DNA of 7,450 bases from CAZFHZ01 sp964519015 (GTDB taxonomy: Bacteria; Blakebacterota; Blakebacteria; Blakebacterales; CAYUVJ01): the NCBI GenBank assembly GCA_964519015.1, contig CAZFHZ010000147.1, forward strand, positions 1-7,450, read 5' to 3'. The position numbers and the translations under genes are program-made. Positions within the stretch are counted from its first letter, which is position 1. Every line of letters starts with the position of its first letter. The notes below the pieces were generated by a model. The model worked only from the letters and a program-made list of their open reading frames with translations. It did no database searches and was not told the DNA's origin. Shown piece by piece: positions 1 through 4,927 of this stretch.

Positions 1-22
1 TCCATTAACTGTACCGGTTCAC

Positions 23-45
23 CGCCGGACGGAGACCGTCCGGCG
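23..45 (+). terminator. Perfect GC-rich hairpin upstream of the SDR gene
   Basis: Positions 23-32 and 36-45 form a 10-bp perfect stem around a 3-nt AGA loop. No T-run follows, so it is not a canonical intrinsic terminator. It could end the transcript of a gene lying left of the window, or sit in the 5' leader of the dehydrogenase that starts at 73, ending 14 nt before that gene's ribosome binding site. The pairing is directly visible; the role is inferred. Confidence 0.4.
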
Positions 46-72
46 TTCGCGTGTCGGTGGAAGGAGCGGAAC

Positions 73-879
73 GTGTCGGAGAAGCCTCTCAGCGGATGGG
101 CAGTCGTACTGGGCGCCAGCAGCGGGTTCGGTGGCGCGGTCGCCCAGGCCCTGGCCGATGCCGGGATGGACATCTTCGGCGTCCACCTGGACCGGGCGGC
201 GACCCTGCCCAACGCCAAGCGGGTGATCGCGGGGATCGAGGCGGCCGGCCGCCGGGCCGAGTTCTTCAACATCAACGCGGCCGACCCGGACAAGCGGGCG
301 ATCGCGGTGACCCGGATGAAGGAACTCGTCACCGAGTCGGGCTCGGCCGAGGGCGTCCGGGTGCTGCTGCACAGCCTGGCCTTCGGCACCCTCCGGCCAC
401 TGGTCGGCAAGGACCACAACGAGAGCATCACCCACGACCAGATGAACATGACCCTGGACGTGATGGCGCACTCCCTCGTCTACTGGATCCAGGACCTGGT
501 CTGGAGCGGTCTGCTGGGGGAGGGGGGGAAGGTCTTCGCCATGACTTCCTCCGGCTCCAAGCGGGTCATGCCCGCCTACGGCGCGATCTCGGCGGCCAAG
601 GCCGCCCTGGAGAGTCACGTCCGCCAGCTCACCCTGGAACTGCGACCCCTCGGAATCAGCGTCAACGCGATCCGCGCCGGGGTCACCGACACTCCCGCCC
701 TGCGCAAGATCCCCGACCATGAGCAGATCCTCAGCGGGGCCCTGGCCCGCAACCCCAGTGGGCGTCTGACCCTCCCCGAAGATGTGGCCAAGGCGGTGGT
801 CAACCTCTGCCGCCCCGGCACGGAGTGGATCACCGGCAGTGTGATCAACGTGGATGGCGGCGAGGATGTGATAGCCTGA
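73..879 (+). CDS. FabL-like short-chain dehydrogenase, probable enoyl-ACP reductase
   Basis: A 268-residue SDR, probably an NAD(P)H-dependent enoyl-[ACP] reductase of cytoplasmic type II fatty acid synthesis. Visible features are the Rossmann glycine motif GASSGFG (residues 14-20), HSLAFG at 100-105 (compare HSIAF in FabI), and Y169-x6-K176. This Yx6K spacing is typical of the FabI/FabL enoyl reductases; classical SDRs have YxxxK. The C-terminal third (TDTPALRKIP, then NPSGRL, then INVDGG at 258-263) matches my memory of Bacillus FabL better than FabI. Length is normal for the family. The start is GTG at 73, with a strong GGAAGGAG site at 59-66. The gene stands alone, with no other fatty-acid gene in view. 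Alternatives are another SDR reductase acting on a CoA or ACP thioester. The SDR assignment is near certain; the enoyl-reductase role is an inference from the Yx6K signature. Confidence 0.85.
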   Translation: MSEKPLSGWAVVLGASSGFGGAVAQALADAGMDIFGVHLDRAATLPNAKRVIAGIEAAGRRAEFFNINAADPDKRAIAVTRMKELVTESGSAEGVRVLLHSLAFGTLRPLVGKDHNESITHDQMNMTLDVMAHSLVYWIQDLVWSGLLGEGGKVFAMTSSGSKRVMPAYGAISAAKAALESHVRQLTLELRPLGISVNAIRAGVTDTPALRKIPDHEQILSGALARNPSGRLTLPEDVAKAVVNLCRPGTEWITGSVINVDGGEDVIA

Positions 880-883
880 AGTA

Positions 884-909
884 CCCGCCCTTACCGGAGA
901 TCCGGCGGG
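884..909 (+). terminator. Weak hairpin after the SDR gene
   Basis: CCCGCC (884-889) can pair with GGCGGG (904-909) across a 14-nt loop, starting 4 nt after the SDR stop codon. There is no following T-run, so this is at best a weak or Rho-assisted transcript end. Confidence 0.3.
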
Positions 910-927
910 ACGCCCCCCGGCGATGAC

Positions 928-957
928 TTGCCTGCTCCGTATCAACTGCTTTACATT
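928..957 (+). promoter_or_regulatory. Possible sigma70-type promoter for the metal-binding protein gene
   Basis: TTGCCT (928-933) and TACATT (952-957) are separated by 18 bp, each matching 4 of 6 consensus bases. They sit about 48 bp before the start at 1005, in a short AT-richer stretch of an otherwise GC-rich spacer. Plausible only; in GC-rich genomes such matches are weak evidence. Confidence 0.3.
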
Positions 958-1004
958 GGTCCGGTGCCCGTCCGTCCACCCGTTCGAAGGAATGGTGCCA
1001 AACC

Positions 1005-1607
1005 ATGAAACAACTGGCTCTGCTGCTGTCCGTTCTTCTGATCGCCGCCGCACCCCAGTCCGGACCCGGTGACAAGACCTACGGTGAACCGCTCACCATC
1101 AAGGAGGTCACGCCGCTCGACCAGATCCTCGCCCACCCGGAAGCGTTCCTCGGGAAAGAGGTCCGGACGACCGGTCTCGTCTACGAGATGTGCACCGAGA
1201 TGGGGTGCTGGTTCAGCCTGGTCCCGAAGCTCTCGAGCGACCGGATGATCAAGATCGCCTGGGCCCAGACGGACGTCCGCTTCCCGATCGGCGATGAGAC
1301 CGTCGGTCACGTCGTCGAGATCCAGGGCAAGGTGATCACCTCTGAAGAAGAGGAAGCCGCTCACGCCGAACATATGGCGGCCGAAGGGAACACCGGTACG
1401 GAGATGGAGCACGAGGAGACGCCGGCCGAGGGAGCCATGCGGACCATCTATGTCTGCCCGATGCACCCCGATGTGACCTCGACGGAACCGGGTCGGTGTA
1501 CCATCTGCCGGATGAACCTGGTCGCCCGGGAGATCCCGGTCCCCGTCTATGGGAACGTCGCGCTGGAGGGTGTCGGGGCCATCATCAAGGCCAAGCCGGC
1601 GAAGTAA
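1005..1607 (+). CDS. Exported DUF4920-like protein with an inserted heavy-metal-binding (CPMHP) module
   Basis: A 200-residue protein with an N-terminal signal peptide (K2 then a hydrophobic run to about residue 16), so it probably acts in the periplasm or outside the cell. Residues about 27-112 resemble the DUF4920 fold, with EMCTEMGCW at 61-69 (C63, C68). Residues 148-173 form a heavy-metal-binding domain of the type found in copper-efflux proteins: CPMHP (C151, M153, H154) followed by CTICRM (C165, C168, M170). Most family members read CxxCGM; here Arg replaces the Gly. The linker (113-146) is rich in Glu, His and Met, which would suit metal binding. The tail GVGAIIK (189-195) looks like the closing strand of DUF4920, implying that the metal module interrupts it. 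A GAAGGA site lies 13 nt before ATG 1005, slightly long. A strong terminator follows. A role in handling copper or another soft metal is inferred; no metal-efflux gene is adjacent. Confidence 0.75.
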   Translation: MKQLALLLSVLLIAAAPQSGPGDKTYGEPLTIKEVTPLDQILAHPEAFLGKEVRTTGLVYEMCTEMGCWFSLVPKLSSDRMIKIAWAQTDVRFPIGDETVGHVVEIQGKVITSEEEEAAHAEHMAAEGNTGTEMEHEETPAEGAMRTIYVCPMHPDVTSTEPGRCTICRMNLVAREIPVPVYGNVALEGVGAIIKAKPAK

Positions 1608-1660
1608 TCTCTTCTCGGGCCGGTCTGGAAGGATCGAGGCCGACCGCAAGGTAGCGCTGC

Positions 1661-1700
1661 GAAAGGCCCGCTCGGGTGATCCCCGGGCGGGCTTTCGTTC
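1661..1700 (+). terminator. Intrinsic terminator after the metal-binding protein gene
   Basis: Arm 1661-1676 pairs with 1682-1696 (GAAAG...CGGG with CCCGGG...CTTTC), giving about 15 pairs with one bulged G, one G-T wobble and a short loop. The 3' arm ends in CTTTCGTTC, a modest T-rich tail. It lies 54 nt after the stop at 1607 and isolates that gene from thiC downstream. Confidence 0.65.
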
Positions 1701-1905
1701 AGGGCACCAGGACCGCTGTGAGCCCGGCGGAGCAGGTACCCGCACAACCGCGATCGCCCGATGCCGCCCCCCGGGAGGTGATTTTCTTCTGTTGTGCTCT
1801 TGGGCGTGACCGTATCGTTCCGTCGGGGCACCTCGCCCACGTCCGTCCGGCGCTAGAAGGCGACGACGGGCGCTTCCCGCCGGCACCATGAACCGTGTCG
1901 CGGGA
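1701..1905 (+). other. Intergenic spacer before the TPP riboswitch, no gene seen
   Basis: This is part of the 298-nt space between the metal-binding gene and the riboswitch. The frames open across it read like non-coding translation and have no ribosome binding site. The thiC promoter should lie here. The best candidate I see is TTGTGC (1792-1797) with TATCGT (1813-1818), but the 15-bp spacing is too short to trust. The T-rich patch at 1781-1800 stands out from its GC-rich surroundings. Confidence 0.4.
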
Positions 1906-1992
1906 TTCGCTAGGGGTGTCCCGGGGAATCTCCCCGGGGCTGAGAAGAGACCCTGGAACCTGATCCGGATCATACCGGCGTAGGGAAGCGAA
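1906..1992 (+). promoter_or_regulatory. TPP (thi-box) riboswitch
   Basis: The conserved TPP aptamer core is present in order: GGGGTG (1913-1918), a P3 hairpin of 7 perfect pairs (1921-1927 with 1931-1937), CTGAGA (1940-1945), ACCC (1950-1953), GAACCTGATC (1956-1965), CATACC (1971-1976) and GTAGGGAA (1980-1987). P1 is TTCGCT (1906-1911) with AGCGAA (1987-1992). It lies immediately upstream of thiC, its classic target. No separate terminator or anti-Shine-Dalgarno hairpin fits between aptamer and start codon. The P1 3' strand itself touches the ribosome binding site, so ligand binding probably blocks translation start directly. Confidence 0.97.
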
Positions 1993-2003
1993 GGATCATG
2001 ATG
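1990..2003 (+). promoter_or_regulatory. thiC ribosome binding site overlapping riboswitch P1, with tandem ATG starts
   Basis: The Shine-Dalgarno AAGGA (1991-1995) shares bases 1991-1992 with the 3' strand of the riboswitch P1 helix. Two consecutive in-frame ATG codons follow at 1998 and 2001. Spacing from AAGGA is 2 nt to the first and 5 nt to the second, so the second ATG is the better-placed start; the protein would differ by one methionine. Confidence 0.7.
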
Positions 2004-3530
2004 GAACATCCCTCCTCGCAGTGCCGGGGCACCTCCCCCGGCAGCTTCGCCGGGCCGTCCGGCGCCGGCGCTCCCCGTACCTTTTCCAGCCCGGACACGC
2101 CCGGCATGCCGGCGCCTTCGGAGAGGACCGCCTGGGACTTCCTCCCACCGGGCTGGAGCCGGGAGGGGGACTTCGCCAGCGCACCGGCGGGTTTTGTGCC
2201 CGTCACCCAACTGGAGCACGCCCGGTTGGGGACTATCACCCCCGAGATGCACCGCGTCGCCGAGCGGGAGAGGCACCTGACCGCGGAACAGGTCCGGGAC
2301 GAGATAGCGGCCGGGCGCATGATCATCCCGGCCAACCGGGTGCACCTTTCCCTGGGACTGAACCCGATCGGCATCGGACGGGCCTCCCGCACCAAGGTGA
2401 ACGCCAACCTGGGGGCGTCGCCCCTCTCCTCCGGCGCCGAGGAGGAACTGGAGAAACTCCGCTGGGCCGGGCGCTGGGGAGCCGATACGGTGATGGACCT
2501 CTCCACCGGGGGGGACCTGGATGCCTGCCGCGGGGCGATGATACGCGAGAGCGTCCTGCCGGTCGGAACCGTACCCATCTATTCGATGATCATCGGTCGC
2601 CGGATCGAGGACCTGACCGTTGAGAACATCCTCACCCAGATCGAGCACCAGGCGCGCCAGGGAGTGGATTTCTTCACCATCCACGCCGGTGTTCTCCGGG
2701 AGCATCTCCCCTTCGTGAAGGACCGGCTTATCGGCATCGTCAGCCGGGGCGGGTCGCTGCTGGCCAAGTGGATGCTCACGCATGAGAGGCAGAATCCCAT
2801 GTACGAGCATTTCGACGAGATCTGCGAGATCATGCGGTCCTTCGACGTCGCCTTCTCTCTCGGCGACGGGCTCCGACCGGGCGGTCTGGCGGACGCCACC
2901 GACGAGGCGCAGCTGCGGGAGCTGGAGACGCTGGGGGGACTGACCGAGCGGGCCTGGCGGAAGGGATGCCAGGTCATGGTGGAAGGCCCGGGGCACGTGC
3001 CGCTGGACCAGATCGAGTACAACATGAAGCTGCAGCGACGCCTCTGCCACGGCGCCCCCTTCTATGTGCTGGGACCGCTGGTCACCGACATCTTCCCCGG
3101 CTACGACCACATCACCTCCTGTATCGGTGCGACGGTCGCCGCCTGGCACGGCGCGGCCATGCTCTGCTACGTCACCCCGCAGGAGCATCTGGGTCTGCCC
3201 GGCCGGGAGGACGTCAAGCAGGGATGCATCGCGTACCGGATCGCTGCCCACGCCGCCGACATCGCCCTCGGCATCCCCGGTAGCCGTGATCGGGACGACG
3301 AACTCACCGCGGCCCGGGCCGCGCTCGACTGGGAAGAGCACTTCCGGCTCGCCTTCGATCCCGACACCGCCCGGACGCGGCACAACGGCAGCGGGGCGAT
3401 GGACGCCGACTACTGCTCGATGTGCGGGCAGGAGTGGTGTGCGGTCCGCATCTCGGGTGAGATCGGCTTATGCCTTCCCGACCGGACTGTCGGCCGGGTG
3501 GATCGGAGGGATACTGCCGGGGACGAATAA
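1998..3530 (+). CDS. thiC: Phosphomethylpyrimidine synthase ThiC
   Basis: ThiC is a radical-SAM enzyme that rearranges aminoimidazole ribotide into HMP phosphate, the pyrimidine half of thiamin, in the cytoplasm. From about residue 67 the protein follows the family closely: VTQLEHARLG, MDLSTGGDL (166-174), VPIY, SLGDGLRPG, VEGPGHVPLDQ (from 328) and YDHITS (from 369), which includes conserved His residues. The C-terminal iron-sulfur motif is CxxCxxxxC (C473, C476, C481). It is the short form, without the large N-terminal domain of E. coli ThiC. Residues 1-66 are a Pro/Ser/Gly-rich extension not typical of the family. A GTG at 2196 would give the conventional N-terminus but has only a weak site before it, whereas 1998/2001 sit directly behind the riboswitch. 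The paralogue BzaF (5-hydroxybenzimidazole synthase) is an alternative; TPP control argues against it. The gene ends 23 nt from the convergent dehydrogenase, with no hairpin between them. Confidence 0.95.
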   Translation: MMEHPSSQCRGTSPGSFAGPSGAGAPRTFSSPDTPGMPAPSERTAWDFLPPGWSREGDFASAPAGFVPVTQLEHARLGTITPEMHRVAERERHLTAEQVRDEIAAGRMIIPANRVHLSLGLNPIGIGRASRTKVNANLGASPLSSGAEEELEKLRWAGRWGADTVMDLSTGGDLDACRGAMIRESVLPVGTVPIYSMIIGRRIEDLTVENILTQIEHQARQGVDFFTIHAGVLREHLPFVKDRLIGIVSRGGSLLAKWMLTHERQNPMYEHFDEICEIMRSFDVAFSLGDGLRPGGLADATDEAQLRELETLGGLTERAWRKGCQVMVEGPGHVPLDQIEYNMKLQRRLCHGAPFYVLGPLVTDIFPGYDHITSCIGATVAAWHGAAMLCYVTPQEHLGLPGREDVKQGCIAYRIAAHAADIALGIPGSRDRDDELTAARAALDWEEHFRLAFDPDTARTRHNGSGAMDADYCSMCGQEWCAVRISGEIGLCLPDRTVGRVDRRDTAGDE

Positions 3531-3553
3531 CGACGGACGACTGATTCAGGATA

Positions 3554-4552
3554 CTACGGCACCAGCACCGCATCCCCGTCAAGGGTGCTCTCCTTCATCA
3601 TCCGCAGGGCCTGGTTGGCCTCCTCGAGGGGGAAGGTCGTGGTGGTGGTGACCACGCCGGCCTGGGTGGCCAGCTCCAGCAGGTCGCGGCCGTCCTGGCG
3701 GGTGGCGTTGGCCACGCTGCGCAGGACCTTCTCGTGGTAGAGGTGCCGCTCGTACTCCAGCTCGGGGATCGGACTCATGTGGATGCCGGCCAGGGCCAGC
3801 ACCCCTCCCTTGTCCAGGGCTTCGAGGGCGACCGGGACCAGCCCACCGGCCGGAGCGAACATGATGGCCGCATCCAGCGGATGGAGAGCCCGCTCGCCCG
3901 CCTCCCCCACCCAGGCCGCGCCCAGCTCTTCGGCATGGTGACGGTGCCGGTTGCTGCGGGAGTAGACGTAGACCTCGATCCCCAGGTGCCGGGCGATCTG
4001 GATGGTGATGTGGGCGGAGTTGCCGAACCCGTACAGGCCGAGGCGCGCGCCCGAGCCGGCCCCCGAGAGGCGGAGGGCCCGGTAGCCGATGATGCCGCCG
4101 CAGAGCAGGGGGGTGACCTCCACATCGCCCAGCCCGGCGGGCAACTCGTAGGCCCAGTCGGCCCCGATGAGGGTGTACTCGGCGTACCCGCCGTCGACGT
4201 CCCAGCCGGTGAAACGCCCCTGCTCGCACAGGTTCTCCCGCCCGCTCCGGCAGAAGCGGCACGTCCCGCAGGTCTGATGCAGCCAGGCCATCCCGACCCG
4301 GTCGCCCACGGCCAGCGCCTCCACTCCCTCGCCCAGCCGGTCCACCCGTCCCACCACCTGGTGTCCGGGCACGATCGGGCGCCGGCGCAGCGGCAGTTCC
4401 CCCTCCACGGTGTGCAGGTCGGTGTGGCAGAGACCGCAGGCGGCCACCTTCACCCGGACCTGGCCGGGACCGGGTTCGGGCGCCGGCAGGTCGGTAAGCC
4501 GCAGCGGGGAGGTCTCGATCGGGGCCGGGTCGGTGAGCTGAAGTGCGCGCAT
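3554..4552 (-). CDS. Zinc-dependent alcohol dehydrogenase (medium-chain dehydrogenase/reductase)
   Basis: A 332-residue medium-chain dehydrogenase that probably interconverts alcohols and aldehydes with a nicotinamide cofactor in the cytoplasm. Numbering from the frame's first ATG (4573), the catalytic zinc ligands are C49 (GLCHTD), H71 (PGHQ) and C158 (LLCGG). The structural zinc lobe is C102, C105, C108 and C116. The Rossmann loop reads YGFGNSAH (181-188), which I recall as usual for the AdhA-like subfamily rather than GxGxxG. After the second strand the sequence is SRSNRHRH instead of an acidic residue, which hints at NADP(H). The start is set at 4552 (MRALQL, residue 8 of the longer frame) because GGAGG at 4560-4564 lies 7 nt upstream of it; the ATG at 4573 has no such site. 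It converges on thiC without sharing its pathway. The substrate cannot be read from the sequence. Confidence 0.9.
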   Translation of the reverse strand: MRALQLTDPAPIETSPLRLTDLPAPEPGPGQVRVKVAACGLCHTDLHTVEGELPLRRRPIVPGHQVVGRVDRLGEGVEALAVGDRVGMAWLHQTCGTCRFCRSGRENLCEQGRFTGWDVDGGYAEYTLIGADWAYELPAGLGDVEVTPLLCGGIIGYRALRLSGAGSGARLGLYGFGNSAHITIQIARHLGIEVYVYSRSNRHRHHAEELGAAWVGEAGERALHPLDAAIMFAPAGGLVPVALEALDKGGVLALAGIHMSPIPELEYERHLYHEKVLRSVANATRQDGRDLLELATQAGVVTTTTTFPLEEANQALRMMKESTLDGDAVLVP

Positions 4553-4557
4553 CGCAG

Positions 4558-4564
4558 GTCCTCC
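4558..4564 (-). promoter_or_regulatory. Ribosome binding site that decides the alcohol dehydrogenase start
   Basis: On the minus strand GGAGGAC (4564 down to 4558) precedes the ATG at 4552, with 7 nt between GGAGG and the start codon. The upstream in-frame ATG at 4573 lacks a comparable site, so translation most likely starts at 4552. Confidence 0.75.
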
Positions 4565-4604
4565 GGGGGACATGGTCGCGGCGGAGCCGGTCGCGGCGGC
4601 TCCT

Positions 4605-4629
4605 CGGTTAACCTGACTTCTCCGGTTAA
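4605..4629. repeat. Direct repeat CGGTTAA upstream of the alcohol dehydrogenase, possible operator
   Basis: CGGTTAA occurs at 4605-4611 and 4623-4629, 18 bp start to start, each preceded by a TCC/TCTC-type flank. The first copy lies in the palindrome GGTTAACC (4606-4613). The pair sits about 50-80 bp upstream of the dehydrogenase start in the only AT-rich patch of its promoter region, so it may bind a regulator. Two copies of a 7-mer are weak evidence. Confidence 0.35.
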
Positions 4630-4681
4630 AGTAATGCCTTTATCGGGATGAACCAGCAATCACTTGATGTCCTCGTGGCCG

Positions 4682-4691
4682 NNNNNNNNNN
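4682..4691. other. Assembly gap (10 Ns) at a composition boundary
   Basis: Ten consecutive Ns, a scaffolding gap whose true length is unknown. Base composition changes across it: genes to the left are much richer in G+C at third positions than those to the right. An open frame passing through it (4664-4915) has no recognisable product. Any gene, promoter or mobile element between the two halves may be hidden here. Confidence 0.98.
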
Positions 4692-4759
4692 CAGAGGGCT
4701 CGAGCGCTCGTCCCGGCGAACAGATAAAGTCCGGGCGCAGCTCTGATGTGATGCTTAGA

Positions 4760-4769
4760 TTGTATACAA
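4760..4769. promoter_or_regulatory. Palindrome TTGTATACAA, possible operator
   Basis: A perfect 10-bp palindrome, TTGTATACAA, in an AT-rich patch about 160 nt before the acyl-CoA synthetase subunit gene. Its form resembles operators reported for GntR-type (FadR subfamily) repressors. It also contains TATACA (4763-4768), which matches 4 of 6 bases of a -10 box, so an operator overlapping a promoter is possible. No regulator gene is in view. Confidence 0.4.
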
Positions 4770-4870
4770 GATGCGAACCGGATTACCGGACTCTTGAAGG
4801 AGGGACTGCGTTCAGGAAACATCGCCCCGGTGGAAGAAAGGCTACCTGTCCATCCGGGCGGTACGGAAAC

Positions 4871-4905
4871 AGATTCCGCCTCCGGCCGTTGGGTGGGCGG
4901 AGTCT
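4871..4905 (+). promoter_or_regulatory. Stable RNA hairpin just upstream of the acyl-CoA synthetase ribosome binding site
   Basis: Positions 4871-4881 pair with 4895-4905: 11 pairs including two G-T wobbles, with a 13-nt loop. It ends 8 nt before the AAGGA ribosome binding site (4914-4918). No T-run follows, so it is unlikely to be a terminator. It may influence translation or mRNA stability. The pairing is visible; the role is inferred. Confidence 0.4.
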
Positions 4906-4927
4906 CCAGACCTAAGGATCATCGGGC

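Larger units (their letters stand above)
4692..4927 (+). other. Leader/intergenic region before the acyl-CoA synthetase subunit, no gene seen
   Basis: About 236 nt between the gap and the GTG at 4928. It holds a perfect 10-bp palindrome (4760-4769) and a hairpin (4871-4905), but no coding frame with a believable product or start site. I looked for common riboswitch cores (TPP, cobalamin, SAM, tetrahydrofolate) by eye and recognised none. Confidence 0.5.

Noticed and set aside
516..528. G5-A-G7 run inside the SDR gene, as a phase-variation tract or frameshift site
   Set aside because: The reading frame is intact with family-like residues on both sides; such runs are common at this GC content.
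19..1053. Long minus-strand open frame opposite the SDR gene
   Set aside because: It has low-complexity composition and no motif, while the SDR reading on the plus strand is unambiguous.
1676..1891. Possible small gene between the terminator and the riboswitch
   Set aside because: It starts inside the terminator hairpin, has no ribosome binding site and has a random-looking composition.
951..3383. Very long open frame on the minus strand opposite the metal-binding gene and thiC
   Set aside because: It is antisense to two confidently identified genes and the riboswitch. Its Arg/Gly/Pro/Asp-rich translation shows no domain; long antisense frames are expected at this GC content.
1998..3530. 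BzaF-type (5-hydroxybenzimidazole synthase) instead of ThiC
   Set aside because: The paralogue is similar in sequence, but direct control by a TPP riboswitch and the lack of cobalamin lower-ligand genes nearby favour ThiC.
3734..4651. Open frame on the plus strand opposite the alcohol dehydrogenase
   Set aside because: The minus strand carries complete zinc-binding and Rossmann motifs; the plus-strand translation is His/Pro/Gly-rich noise from the complementary codons.
4664..4915. Small plus-strand frame running through the Ns
   Set aside because: The reading frame across a gap of unknown length is meaningless, there is no ribosome binding site, and the sequence matches no family.
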